NCBI RefSeq assembly: GCF_004000905.1
Contig: NZ_BIMD01000011.1
Span: 1 to 64,000 of the forward strand
From: Paenibacillus humicus NBRC 102415
GTDB lineage: Bacteria > Bacillota > Bacilli > Paenibacillales > Paenibacillaceae
Direction: 5' to 3'
DNA length: 64,000 bases
In this document: positions 1 to 8,655 of the stretch, piece after piece
Position numbering within the stretch: position 1 is the stretch's first letter
How the letters are laid out: each line of letters begins with the position of its first letter
The notes under the pieces: generated by a model
What the model was told of the DNA's origin: nothing
Database searches by the model: none
What the model saw: the letters and a program-made list of their open reading frames with translations, nothing else
Position numbers and translations under genes: made by a program

Positions 1-598
1 CGAGCGGCTGAGCGTGGCCAACGCCGTAGCCATGCCCGCCGGGAGCCTCCTGCAGCGCCTGGACCTTGCTGCAGCCCGGAGGCGGTCCAAGAATGAGGGA
101 CTGCTGGATCGGCGCCACAGCCTTGGCGTATTCTTCTTCATCTACGCAGTACGCCAGGTTCATGATTTCCTTGGGCGTGAAGCGGAGGAAGTCCGAGCCA
201 TAGACGATATCCGGAGTCGGCTGATCGAATATCGTCAGGATATGAGCCTTCTCGGACAGCGTCACGATCCAGTGGAACCAGCCCTTCGGCAAGACGGCGA
301 CTTGACCCGGCTTCAGCTTTCAGTTCATCAGCTTCTGAGTGAACGGATCAAATACGGAGGTCATGACTTCGCCGCTGATGACGAAGACCAGCTCCGTCAC
401 ATTGGTATGCCAATGCGGCTGAATGATGATGCCTTTAGTCAAATGAACGTTGAATAGGCCCGTCCGGATGGCCGGAAGCTGCTCGCCGAACAGCTGCGTA
501 ATGTAGTTGTGCGAATCCCGCTTGAAATTCAGCACCTCGTTGGAGTCAGCGCATAAGGTCAAATTCGGGGATTGCAGGATGGAATCGGTCACGTTCAT
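1..598 (-). pseudogene. cupin-domain protein split by an in-frame TGA stop; runs off the window edge
   Basis: The ATG at 598 has a good GGAGG site 8 bases upstream. The frame gives 92 residues with cupin motif 1 (HWH at residues 62-64, E69, then SGEV) and meets TGA at 320-322. Without any shift the same frame stays open to the window edge and carries cupin motif 2 (PGQVAVLPKGWFHW) and further conserved-looking sequence. One base change has therefore split an otherwise intact germin/oxalate-decarboxylase-like protein between its two metal-binding motifs. The original residue may have been Trp (TGG), which is inference. The C-terminus lies outside the window. Substrate unknown. Confidence 0.8.
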
Positions 599-689
599 GT
601 TCCTCCACTCTAGGTTGCAGTCTAGTTCACTGTATGCCCAGAACGGCCGATCTGCTCCTCCCTGCCGGCAAGCCCATCGCCTGCATCCT

Positions 690-724
690 AAAAAAAGAAA
701 AAGCACGGGCAACAAGCCCGCGCT
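690..724 (-). terminator. rho-independent terminator of the chemoreceptor gene
   Basis: On the minus strand, GCGCGGGC and GCCCGTGC form an 8-bp stem around TTGTT, followed by a T-rich run. It sits just past the stop of the chemoreceptor gene. Confidence 0.85.
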
Positions 725-732
725 TACTCAAG

Positions 733-2433
733 CTATTCGATCTTGAACCGGTCGACCATCCGCTTCATCTCTTCCGCCATAGCGGAGAGATTGCTGGCCG
801 AAGCATGGATCTCCTCCATCGACGCAAGCTGCTCTTCGGTCGAGGCAGCGGCTTCCTCCGAGCCGGCCGCATGGGACTGGGCGATGCCGGCGATCTGCGA
901 GGCCGCATCGGTGACCTCCTGAATGCTGCCCGTAATCTGCTTCACGACATCCGCCATTTCCTCGATATGCGGAATCATGTTTTCTGTGCCGGACAGAATT
1001 CGGGAGAACTTCTCCGAGGTGAGCTCCGATATGCTCAGTCCCTGCTGAGCGCCAGCCACAACCTCGCTCATGATGGCGACGGACGCTTCCGTGTCCTGCT
1101 GGATGCCGGCGATCAAGGCCGCGATGTTCTTGGCCGACTGCTGCGACTGCTCCGCAAGCGCCCTTACTTCGCCGGCCACGACCCCGAAGCCTTTGCCGTG
1201 CTCGCCGGCGCGGGCGGCTTCGATCGCCGCGTTCAAGGCAAGCAGGTTCGTCTGACGGGCCAGATCCGCAATGACTTTCAGGATGCCGCCGATTTCGCGG
1301 GAGCGTCCGGACAGCGAGGCGATCACCTCATTGGATTTTTGGACCGACTCATGAATGAATCTCATCTGGTTCAGGTTGTCCTCCACATACCGGCTGCCGT
1401 CCTCCGCCTCTCCGAACGTCTGGCGGGAGAACTGCAGCACGCTCTCGGAGCCCGCCGAGATGAGCCTTGCGCCTCCCAGCACTTCCTGAAGGGCATTCTG
1501 ATTCTGATCCAGCCGCACCGTCGTCATCTCGGCGCCGCCCGCGATTTCCTGGATCGCGGAGGCGACCGTCTCGGCAGCCTTGCCCGACTGCTGCGCCCCA
1601 ACCTTGAGCTGCTCGGCGGATGCGGCCAGCTGTCCGGCGCTTCCGGCAATGCCCCCGATCATTTCTTTCAGTCCGACCGTCATCTCATGGAAGGCTTCGT
1701 TCAGCTGATAAATTTCGTCCCGGCCGTGGATGACGAGCTTGTCCCCCGTCAGATTTCCCTCTGCGACCTGCTTCACCGATGCAGACAGCCGGATGAGCGG
1801 ACGGGTAAGAAACCACGACACGAGGCCGCCCAATGCCAGCGCGACCAGAGCGGCCGCCGTGCTGATGACGATGACGGCGACCAAGCCTGCATGCGCCTGG
1901 TCTGACGCTTTCTTGACATTGTCGGGAATAACGGTGCCGCCCATCCATTCCGCCATGGAATCGGCCTGGCTCGTAATGGACTCACTGACGGGAAGAATGA
2001 TCGTGACGCCTTCTTCCGCCGCCTTTTTCTTGTTGCTCAAATAACTGTTCATCACCTTGACGGTCACTTGCTTGAATTGCTGGTTGGCCTCGCCGATCGC
2101 TTTCAGCCGTTTTTGGGACTCCTCCAATACCGCAAGCTCAAGCCCTTTTTTGACAGCGGCGTCGATCCGGCTGTTGGCGTCATAAATCTGCGTTTTGTAC
2201 TTGGCGTCTCCATACAGCATATATGCTCGGAAAGCGCTGATCTGCACCGCGGAATCGGTCTGGATGGATTGGGCGAGAGACCTCAACTCACCGGCCGTAT
2301 TGACGATGTAGTCATAGGATTTCTTCGTATCCTCCACGTTGTGGACCGTAAAAACGGACGATAGCCCAAATAACAAAGAAACCAAAACAAAGCTGCTGAT
2401 CAGCTTCATTCTAATGGTGAAATTAACCTTCAT
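733..2433 (-). CDS. methyl-accepting chemotaxis protein
   Basis: Transmembrane chemoreceptor of 567 residues that would signal to CheA/CheW. The order is: short cytoplasmic start, TM1 at about 10-31, an extracellular four-helix-type sensor of about 150 residues, TM2 at about 183-209, HAMP, then a long coiled-coil signalling domain. The highly conserved hairpin tip (motif [20 protein letters not shown]) is intact. The start at 2433 puts a hydrophobic segment directly after [10 protein letters not shown] and has GGAGGG upstream, though at rather wide spacing; longer frames add a non-conserved extension. It stands alone, not beside other chemotaxis genes, and has its own terminator. The ligand cannot be told from sequence. 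Confidence 0.93.
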   Translation of the reverse strand: MKVNFTIRMKLISSFVLVSLLFGLSSVFTVHNVEDTKKSYDYIVNTAGELRSLAQSIQTDSAVQISAFRAYMLYGDAKYKTQIYDANSRIDAAVKKGLELAVLEESQKRLKAIGEANQQFKQVTVKVMNSYLSNKKKAAEEGVTIILPVSESITSQADSMAEWMGGTVIPDNVKKASDQAHAGLVAVIVISTAAALVALALGGLVSWFLTRPLIRLSASVKQVAEGNLTGDKLVIHGRDEIYQLNEAFHEMTVGLKEMIGGIAGSAGQLAASAEQLKVGAQQSGKAAETVASAIQEIAGGAEMTTVRLDQNQNALQEVLGGARLISAGSESVLQFSRQTFGEAEDGSRYVEDNLNQMRFIHESVQKSNEVIASLSGRSREIGGILKVIADLARQTNLLALNAAIEAARAGEHGKGFGVVAGEVRALAEQSQQSAKNIAALIAGIQQDTEASVAIMSEVVAGAQQGLSISELTSEKFSRILSGTENMIPHIEEMADVVKQITGSIQEVTDAASQIAGIAQSHAAGSEEAAASTEEQLASMEEIHASASNLSAMAEEMKRMVDRFKIE

Positions 2434-2627
2434 GGGGTCTGTGGATCCCTCCGTGTCAAAAGATACGTATGTTATCGACGGAGTGGAGAAAAATATTGAG
2501 GAATGGTGAAAAGTGATTGGCAGGCTTTCACTTTGGCGGAATAGAGATCGTCGAGGAAGGACGCGCAATAGCAAGGTATAAGCCCCCCTGCCGTTCGGCC
2601 ATGCTATCAAGCAGGGAGGTGAATGCA

Positions 2628-2780
2628 ATGGCCAAGGATGTTCTTTGCGAAGTGAACTCCTGCCGGCACTGGGCTGCCGGCAATAAATGCGCGGCTACGT
2701 CCATCTATGTCGTCAGCCACAGCAAAACAGCCAGCAATTCCGAAGAGACGGACTGCAAAACGTTCGAACCGAAAATTTGA
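2628..2780 (+). CDS. DUF1540 domain small cysteine-rich protein
   Basis: A 50-residue protein with the DUF1540 pattern: a CEVNSCRHW segment, then GNKC, then aliphatic I-x-V, with a last Cys near the end. Four spaced cysteines suggest metal binding. The start is fixed by GGGAGGT 7 bases upstream of ATG 2628. Small DUF1540 proteins are common in spore-forming Firmicutes; the function is unknown. A hairpin follows the stop. Confidence 0.85.
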   Translation: MAKDVLCEVNSCRHWAAGNKCAATSIYVVSHSKTASNSEETDCKTFEPKI

Positions 2781-2788
2781 TTCCCACT

Positions 2789-2820
2789 CGGACAGCCGAC
2801 CGCCGGCTGTCCGTTCTCAT
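2789..2820 (+). terminator. terminator hairpin after the DUF1540 gene
   Basis: CGGACAGCCG and CGGCTGTCCG form a perfect 10-bp stem with a 5-base loop, followed by a weak T run (TTCTCATTT). Confidence 0.65.
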
Positions 2821-2842
2821 TTCCGGCTCTCCTTTAGCATAA

Positions 2843-2871
2843 CCAACAGTGATAATGATTATCACTGTTGG
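2843..2871. promoter_or_regulatory. perfect 29-bp palindrome containing a Fur-box core, orphan position
   Basis: Two 14-base arms are perfectly complementary around one central G. The central 15 bases, TGATAATGATTATCA (2850-2864), match the 7-1-7 Fur consensus and are identical to the box upstream of the siderophore-binding gene at 21875-21889. The element lies between two convergent genes, so no gene reads away from it. It could be a Fur site for an unseen RNA, a relic, or simply a hairpin. Confidence 0.6.
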
Positions 2872-2902
2872 CTGAAATTATTCCCGCCCAGACCCTTATA
2901 CG

Positions 2903-2934
2903 CAAAAAAGCCGCCCGGCCTCCGGCCGGACGGC
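2903..2934 (-). terminator. terminator of the DEAD-box helicase gene
   Basis: On the minus strand AGCCGTCCGGCC pairs with GGCCGGGCGGCT around GGA, followed by TTTTTT. Confidence 0.9.
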
Positions 2935-2974
2935 TGATGCCGCTCAACTTGCTGATGCAGGAACTGCCCGCTGC

Positions 2975-4387
2975 TTAGCGGCTCTTGTTCGCCGGAGCTG
3001 CCGTGCGCTCTCCTGCCGGGCGCTGCCCTCCGCGGCGCTGCCAGCCCTGCTTGGCTCCTTGCCCCGACTGGCCGCCTTGGCCGGCTCCGTGCTTGGCTTG
3101 ACCGCCGCCGTTGCCCGGGGAAGCTTGCTTTGCCTGAGCACCTTGGTTCCCGCCGCGGCCGCCGCCCTGCCTCGCTTGGCCTCCGCCCTTGGACGGGCCT
3201 TGCTTCGCCTGCGCGGCCGGCTTCTCCGACGGCGCCGGAGCCCCCAGCATCGGGTACGGATGGTCCGATACAACCGGAATTTTCTTCTTTGTCACCTTCT
3301 CGATATCCTTGAGGTAAGGAAGCTCCTCCACCTCGCAGAACGAAACGGCGATTCCGCTATGTCCGGCCCGTCCTGTACGGCCGATCCGGTGCACGTACGT
3401 CTCGGGCATGTTGGGCAGATTGAACTGGATGACATGGGACAGCTCGTCGATATCGATGCCGCGGGCGGCGATATCGGTCGCTACGAGCACCCGCGTCGCT
3501 CCTTTCTTGAAGTTGCTCAGAGCAGCCTGGCGCGCGTTCTGGGACTTGTCGCCGTGAATCGCCTGGGCGGATATGCTTTTCTTCGCCAGGCCCTTCGCGA
3601 CCCGGTCCGCTCCATGCTTCGTGCGGGTGAAGACGAGCACCGAGGAGATCGTCTCGTCCTGCAGCAGATGGGTAAGCAGGGACAGCTTGTTTTCCTTGTC
3701 GACCAGGTACACCGACTGCTCGATCCGATCGACTGTCGAGGACACCGGGGTAATTTCGATCTTGACCGGATTCACGAGCAGCGATTCCACGAGACGGGCG
3801 ATCTCCGGAGGCATCGTGGCGGAGAAGAACAGCGTCTGCCTCTTCGCGGGCAGCCTGGTCATGATCTTCTTCACGTCGTTGATGAAGCCCATGTCGAGCA
3901 TGCGGTCGGCTTCGTCCAGCACAAGCACTTCGACATGCTGCAGATCGGCATGCTTCTGGTTGATGAGGTCGATCAGACGTCCCGGCGTCGCGATCAGGAT
4001 ATCCGTGCCGCGCTGCAGCTGCTGCTCCTGGGCATACTGGGAGACGCCGCCGACGATGACGACGCTGCGCAGCTCGGTGAAGCGGCTGTAGGCCTTGATG
4101 TTTTCTTCAATCTGGATGGCGAGCTCCCGCGTCGGCGTCAGGATGAGCGAGCGGATGACCCGCTTGCCGGCAGGCTTGCCGCCCGGACGTCCGGCGCTCA
4201 GCTTCTGGATGATCGGAATGGAGAACGCTGCCGTCTTGCCTGTGCCGGTCTGGGCGCAGCCAAGCACGTCCCGTCCTTCAAGCGCAGCCGGAATCGCCTT
4301 CTCCTGGATCGGCGTAGGCTGCGTATAGTTTTCTTTGCTCAGCGCCTTGAGTATGGCCGGCGCGATGTTCAGTTCTTCGAATTTCAT
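2975..4387 (-). CDS. DEAD-box ATP-dependent RNA helicase, RhlE/Csh-like
   Basis: ATP-dependent RNA unwinding enzyme of 470 residues acting on cytoplasmic RNA. Motifs in order: Q motif (YTQPTPIQ, 21-28), Walker A AQTGTGKT (45-52), PTRELA, DEAD at 158-161, SAT at 189-191, VATDIAARGIDI and HRIGRTGRAG. After the second RecA domain comes a low-complexity tail of about 85 residues rich in G, Q, K and A, typical of cold-shock helicases that use a flexible tail to hold RNA. AGGAG precedes the ATG by 6-7 bases. Monocistronic with its own terminator. Which Bacillus paralogue (CshA, CshB or another) it matches is not clear. Confidence 0.93.
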   Translation of the reverse strand: MKFEELNIAPAILKALSKENYTQPTPIQEKAIPAALEGRDVLGCAQTGTGKTAAFSIPIIQKLSAGRPGGKPAGKRVIRSLILTPTRELAIQIEENIKAYSRFTELRSVVIVGGVSQYAQEQQLQRGTDILIATPGRLIDLINQKHADLQHVEVLVLDEADRMLDMGFINDVKKIMTRLPAKRQTLFFSATMPPEIARLVESLLVNPVKIEITPVSSTVDRIEQSVYLVDKENKLSLLTHLLQDETISSVLVFTRTKHGADRVAKGLAKKSISAQAIHGDKSQNARQAALSNFKKGATRVLVATDIAARGIDIDELSHVIQFNLPNMPETYVHRIGRTGRAGHSGIAVSFCEVEELPYLKDIEKVTKKKIPVVSDHPYPMLGAPAPSEKPAAQAKQGPSKGGGQARQGGGRGGNQGAQAKQASPGNGGGQAKHGAGQGGQSGQGAKQGWQRRGGQRPAGERTAAPANKSR

Positions 4388-4516
4388 ATGGTCTCCTATG
4401 TTAAACGTCTATTTTCGCGTGTGCTCACGAACCGTTCCCCTCCATCATAACCCATCGGCGAGCGGGAATACAGGAACATTGGCAGAAGCCGCTTCCATTC
4501 AGGCGCCGGCGCAGTC

Positions 4517-4546
4517 CAAAAAAGCAGGCCGCCGGCGGCAGTCTGC
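4517..4546 (-). terminator. terminator of the MFS transporter gene
   Basis: On the minus strand GCAGACTGCCGCC pairs imperfectly with GGCGGCCTGC, followed by TTTTTT. Confidence 0.75.
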
Positions 4547-4574
4547 TTCTTGGGGCTTGACCAAAAACCGTGTG

Positions 4575-5819
4575 TCAATGGGCAGCCTCGACCTCATCGA
4601 CATGCTTCACATGCTTATGATTGGCCAGCATGTACAGCACCGATACAAGCACGAAGGTAGCTCCCACGATGAACGGCACATGGGGATTGAACCATTCCGC
4701 CAGCTTGCCCGCGAAATAAGGCGCGATCGCGCCGCCGAGAAACCGCAGGAAGCTGTAGGCCGCGGAAGCTGTCGAGCGCTCGACGGGAGCGGCGTTCATG
4801 ACGCCGGTCGTAATGAGCGTATTGTTGTTGCCGAGCAGAGCCCCCGCGAAAACAACGCAAGCGATGACAACCCAGTGGATATCGGTCCAGATGCCCATCG
4901 CCAGCAGCGTGAGGCCGAACAGCGCCAGCATGACCGCCATCGACTTGACCGTGCCGAACGCCCGCTGGAGCTTGGGCGCCATGAAGACGGAGGTGAAGGC
5001 GAGCAGAACGCCCCAGCCGAGGAAGACGTAGCCGATGCCGTGGATGTCCAGCCCCATGACGAAGGGAGCGTAGGCCATCAGGGTGAAGAAGCCGAAGTTG
5101 TAAAAGCATGCCGTGAGCCCGAACACGACCAGCGACCGGTGCCGCATCGCCTTGAACGGATCCAGCAGGGAAGCCGACAGCTTCTTCTTGGCGTAAGCCG
5201 GCGTCTTCGGCGCTTCCGACTTCGGCATGAGGACCGCCAGCGCGATGAAAGCGAGAACCATCAAGGCCGCGACGCCGAGGAACGGTCCTCTCCAGGAGAT
5301 CGAGCCGAGCTCGCCGCCGAGGATAGGGCCGACGGAGATGCCGAGGCCGATGGCGGCTTCGTACAGGATGATGGCTTTGGCGACGCCGCTGCGGGAGAGC
5401 GATACGATCGCCGTCAGCGCCGTGGCGACGAACAGCGCATTGCCGAGGCCCCAGCCCCCGCGGTACCCGACCAGCTCCCAAATTCCATTGGAAAATCCGC
5501 CGAGAGCGGAGAAAATGGCGATGATGACGACGCCGAGCAGCAGCGTCCGCTTCATGCCGAGCCGGGAAGTGATCGTGCCGGTAATCAGCATGGCGACGGC
5601 CATGACGGCGTTATAGCTGGTGAACAGCAGGCTGACCTGGCTTGGCGTCGCATTCAGCTTTTCGGAAATGGCCGGCAAGATGGGATCCACCAGACCGATC
5701 CCCATGAAGGCGATGATTCCGGCAAAAAAAACGGCCCATACGGCGCGCGGCTGATTCAGAATGCCGCTGCGCGCGGCGGGCAATTCAGGCTTTGCAGCTT
5801 GTTGAGCTCTATTGGCCAC
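4575..5819 (-). CDS. MFS drug-efflux-type transporter
   Basis: A 414-residue membrane protein with 12 predicted hydrophobic segments. The TM1 region reads IGLVDPILPAISEKL and is followed by the SRLGMKR loop typical of MFS motif A in drug:H+ antiporters; a GPILGGELG segment resembles antiporter motif C. It follows a MerR-type regulator by 12 bases in the same direction, so the pair is probably a ligand-induced efflux operon. The substrate is unknown. Confidence 0.88.
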   Translation of the reverse strand: MANRAQQAAKPELPAARSGILNQPRAVWAVFFAGIIAFMGIGLVDPILPAISEKLNATPSQVSLLFTSYNAVMAVAMLITGTITSRLGMKRTLLLGVVIIAIFSALGGFSNGIWELVGYRGGWGLGNALFVATALTAIVSLSRSGVAKAIILYEAAIGLGISVGPILGGELGSISWRGPFLGVAALMVLAFIALAVLMPKSEAPKTPAYAKKKLSASLLDPFKAMRHRSLVVFGLTACFYNFGFFTLMAYAPFVMGLDIHGIGYVFLGWGVLLAFTSVFMAPKLQRAFGTVKSMAVMLALFGLTLLAMGIWTDIHWVVIACVVFAGALLGNNNTLITTGVMNAAPVERSTASAAYSFLRFLGGAIAPYFAGKLAEWFNPHVPFIVGATFVLVSVLYMLANHKHVKHVDEVEAAH

Positions 5820-5831
5820 GAAGGCTCACTC

Positions 5832-6257
5832 CTATTCGATTTCGTATCTGATCTTGGCTTCCTGGATCTTGCCCTTCAGCTCGATAAATTCCGACCGGAT
5901 CTTCATGATCCTGGCGATCTTCTGATCCATCATCTTCAGCTGCTTCTCCACGGTCTTCTCCATATCGCCAATGATGGAGCGCTTGCGTTCGGCATCCTCC
6001 ACCTGCCGGATGCCGTCCCGCAGCTCGCTCAGCTCTTCGCCGATCGAGACATATTCCTGAAGCTCCTGCAGCGAGAAGCCGAGCGAATCGCGAGCGTTGA
6101 CGATCTTCTTCAGCCTCTCGACATCGGATTCGGTGTAGAGACGGAAGCCTCCCCCGCTGCGTTCCGGAGCCAGCAGCCCGATCTCCTCGTAATAGCGCAC
6201 CGTCCGCTTCGTCAGGCCGCACAGGTTGGCGACATCTTCAATCTTGTAGATTTTTAT
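5832..6257 (-). CDS. MerR-family transcriptional regulator with an apparent ATA start codon
   Basis: About 141 residues: an N-terminal MerR winged helix-turn-helix (KIEDVANLCGLTKRTVRYYE), then a long coiled-coil helix. Family members begin M-K-I-Y-K-I, but here the residue before KIYKIED is encoded by ATA (6255-6257). No ATG, GTG or TTG lies in frame between the upstream stop and a GTG at 6200, and that GTG would remove most of the DNA-binding helix. GAGGGAAGGG sits just before the ATA. So the start is ATA, another AUN codon, or a sequence error for ATG. It probably controls its own operon with the MFS gene. Confidence 0.8.
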   Translation of the reverse strand: MKIYKIEDVANLCGLTKRTVRYYEEIGLLAPERSGGGFRLYTESDVERLKKIVNARDSLGFSLQELQEYVSIGEELSELRDGIRQVEDAERKRSIIGDMEKTVEKQLKMMDQKIARIMKIRSEFIELKGKIQEAKIRYEIE

Positions 6258-6298
6258 CCCTTCCCTCTATATTATTTATAACTAAAATAATTATCTTA

Positions 6299-6333
6299 AA
6301 GATACCACCTTGTAACCTTAACGTCAACGTCAA
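6299..6333 (-). promoter_or_regulatory. promoter of the MerR-MFS operon
   Basis: On the minus strand TTGACG (6322-6327), 17 bases, then TATCTT (6299-6304). A second TTGACG directly upstream (6328-6333) makes a tandem TTGACGTTGACG, giving a long-spacer alternative of 23 bases. MerR-family activators bind between -35 and -10, so this is the expected operator place. Confidence 0.55.
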
Positions 6334-6395
6334 CCTTTCTCGATAAGATGCCTGGAGATCCGGATTTAAGCGGTACTCTTGGGCTTTTGGGCATA

Positions 6396-6433
6396 GAAAA
6401 AAACGGAGCCCCTGTCCCGCAGGCCCCGCTTCT
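6396..6433 (-). terminator. terminator of the VanY-like gene
   Basis: On the minus strand a GC-rich imperfect stem (CGGGGCCTG with CAGGGGCTCCG) is followed by TTTTTT. Confidence 0.75.
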
Positions 6434-6456
6434 ATGGTGCTGGCATTCCCACTTGC

Positions 6457-7335
6457 TTATCCCGCTCCGTCTATCCGGACCGTAACAATGACCCCGTCCG
6501 AATTGTTGCCGGACAGCTCGTACGGCTTTCCCGCCGGAATTTTCACCGTCGTCTTACTCTGGACCGGATAATAGGAAATCCGGTACTTGGCGCCATCCAC
6601 TTCCGTTTCGATCGCCCCTCGATCCTTCAGCAGGTTCAGATATTCTTCCAGCACGAGTCCTTCCCGATGCATGACCGCGCTATGCGGCAGACCTACGTAA
6701 CGGAAATGCCAGGGCTCGTAGCGGATGCCGGTCACGTCGGTCTTGTCCTCCGGATACCTCAGGATGAATCCGTACTTCCATGCGTTCTTTTTCAGCCACT
6801 TGCCTTCCGGGGCTTTGCTCATCTCGGCGGTGCTGGAGCCGATATCCAGCGACAGGCCCAGATTATGCTCGCTGTGGCCCGGCGGAAGCGCCGAATTGCC
6901 GCCAAGCTCGCGATAGAGCTTGTCCTGCTCCTCGTCGCTCCTGTAGCCGCTGCTGATCAGGAAATGGTTGACCCCGTCCTTGTCGGCGTCCTTCACCATC
7001 GCAATGAACCGCAGCGCCACGCTCTTGGAGAGCCGGATCTTGTTGTCGAGAAGGCCGTAGCCTTCCAGGAGCTCCTTGTGCTCGTACAGATTCACCACAT
7101 CGGACTTGGTGTATGTCGACGGAACGGCATGTTCCTTATTGACCAGCACCAAATTCCCTTGCTTGATTTGTGCTTTGCCGACCGAAATGGATTCGGTTGC
7201 CGGCGCACGATCCGAGGCCGGATTGTCCGATGCCGTCTGAGAGGGCGCCGCCGGCCCAGGCTGCGTCCGGGGTTCCCTCGCCGCGCAGCCGGCCGCCGCT
7301 AGAATAAGCAGTCCTATGATGGCGTATTTTTTCAT
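6457..7335 (-). CDS. vanY: VanY-like D,D-carboxypeptidase lipoprotein (peptidase M15)
   Basis: A 292-residue secreted lipoprotein that should cut the terminal D-Ala from peptidoglycan stem peptides. The signal peptide ends in a lipobox (AAGC, Cys17). The M15B metallopeptidase motifs are intact: SSGYRSDEEQDKLY, PGHSEHNLGLSLDIG (zinc His and Asp) and EPWHFRYVG (second zinc His). Downstream of a VanR/VanS-like two-component system in the same direction, with a 216-base gap, so probably controlled by it. No vanH, vanA or vanX homologue is nearby, so this alone does not imply glycopeptide resistance. Confidence 0.85.
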   Translation of the reverse strand: MKKYAIIGLLILAAAGCAAREPRTQPGPAAPSQTASDNPASDRAPATESISVGKAQIKQGNLVLVNKEHAVPSTYTKSDVVNLYEHKELLEGYGLLDNKIRLSKSVALRFIAMVKDADKDGVNHFLISSGYRSDEEQDKLYRELGGNSALPPGHSEHNLGLSLDIGSSTAEMSKAPEGKWLKKNAWKYGFILRYPEDKTDVTGIRYEPWHFRYVGLPHSAVMHREGLVLEEYLNLLKDRGAIETEVDGAKYRISYYPVQSKTTVKIPAGKPYELSGNNSDGVIVTVRIDGAG

Positions 7336-7551
7336 TCGTCGCTTTCCCTCCGCTCTATTCTTGCCAAGTCTAAGGGAAAGTCATTAAGAAGAATTTCAGA
7401 CTTTTTTAATTTTTTCTTAAATGGCGGCGATTGGATACCGGGGAAAGAAGGGCAAAGGACAGCAACATTCGGGACGCGGCATCCCTGAACGCCAATCAAG
7501 CCTTCTCCGAAAGGTTCCGGGAAGGCTCTTCATGGAGGCTGCGGCCGCTCT

Positions 7552-8655
7552 TTATCCGGCTTGCCCTTGCAGCGGCAAGCGGACTTCAAATACGGTTCGG
7601 ATCGCGCTGCTTTCGGCCGCAATCTTCCCCTTGTGCCGGTCGATGATGTTTTTGGCGATGAACAGGCCGAGTCCCGTGCTTCCTTCCTGATGAGTTCGGG
7701 CCCGATCGCCTTTATAGAACATTTCGAACAAGCGGGGCAGCTCGTCCTCCGGAATCATATCGCCGTAATTGGCGATGCGGACGACGGCTTCGTCCCCCTC
7801 TTTGCCGCACTGGACATCCACGAACTCCCCGTCCCTGCCGTACCGGGCGGCGTTGGCGAGCAAATTCTCGAACACCCGCGCGAGCAGCTCGCCGTCGCCG
7901 TTCACGATGAGACCCGGGGCGATGTCCGGCCTGACGCTGAGCCGGTTTTGCTGGAACAGGGGATAGAGCTCTTCGTTCAATTGCGCGAGCAGCTCGCTCA
8001 GATCCAGAGCCTCGGTCTCGAGCGGGAGACGGCCGTAGTTCATCCGGGTGACTTCGAACAGGCCGTCGATCAGCTTTTCGAGGCGCCTCGACTTGTTGAA
8101 CGCGATGGACGTGTAATGCTGCTTCTGCTCCGGGGACAGCCCGCCTTCGCGCAGGATGAGGTCCAGGTAGCCCAGCACGGAAGTAAGCGGCGTGCGCAGG
8201 TCATGGGCCAGATTCAGGACGAGCTGGTCCTTGCTGCTCTCCGCGAAATCGCCCCGTTCGACCGCGCGCTGCAGGTTGGCGCTGGCCGCATTGATATCCC
8301 TCGCGATGCTCTCGAACTCGTCGCGGGAAGCGATGTCGACGCGCCCGCTGAAATCCCCGGATGCAAGGCGTCCGATCCCGTCCGATATTTCGCGGAAGTA
8401 CGCGGCATAGGGCTTGGTCAGGAAGAAGAAGAAGAGCACCGCAAGCGGGACGAACAGGATCAGGAAGAAGTTCAGATCCCCGAAGCTGCGGATCGCATGG
8501 CGGAGCCGCTCAAGCGGCTCCCCGTATCTCACATGATTGCTGTAATAATACTGCAGCCCCTTGAACACGGCGTACGTCGCCAAGCCGGACAGCAGCATGC
8601 TGAGCGCCAGCAGCGCGATCATTCGGGCTCTGAAGCTTCTCAGCCACTTATCCAT
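7552..8655 (-). CDS. VanS-like sensor histidine kinase
   Basis: A 367-residue membrane kinase. TM1 is at about 11-32, a short external loop of about 30 residues follows, then TM2 at about 62-82, HAMP, the H-box (LAHDLRTPLTSVLGYLDLI, His151), N-box (LLANAARYG), and G-boxes including GSTGLGLFIAK. The start at 8655 (ATGGATAA) overlaps the regulator stop by 8 bases, so translation is coupled. The short sensor loop between two membrane spans is like VanS/VanSB-type envelope sensors. The inducer is unknown. Confidence 0.92.
   Translation of the reverse strand: MDKWLRSFRARMIALLALSMLLSGLATYAVFKGLQYYYSNHVRYGEPLERLRHAIRSFGDLNFFLILFVPLAVLFFFFLTKPYAAYFREISDGIGRLASGDFSGRVDIASRDEFESIARDINAASANLQRAVERGDFAESSKDQLVLNLAHDLRTPLTSVLGYLDLILREGGLSPEQKQHYTSIAFNKSRRLEKLIDGLFEVTRMNYGRLPLETEALDLSELLAQLNEELYPLFQQNRLSVRPDIAPGLIVNGDGELLARVFENLLANAARYGRDGEFVDVQCGKEGDEAVVRIANYGDMIPEDELPRLFEMFYKGDRARTHQEGSTGLGLFIAKNIIDRHKGKIAAESSAIRTVFEVRLPLQGQAG

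Noticed and set aside
320-322. TGA in the cupin gene as a selenocysteine or reassigned Trp codon
   Set aside because: Cupins have no Sec at this place, no SECIS-like element is visible, and other genes here use TGA as a normal stop (for example 12641 and 36728 region operons).
4335-6281. A 648-codon open frame opposite the MFS and MerR genes
   Set aside because: High GC leaves long open frames antisense to real genes. The product is low-complexity (R, H, D, Q rich), has no motif and no ribosome site.
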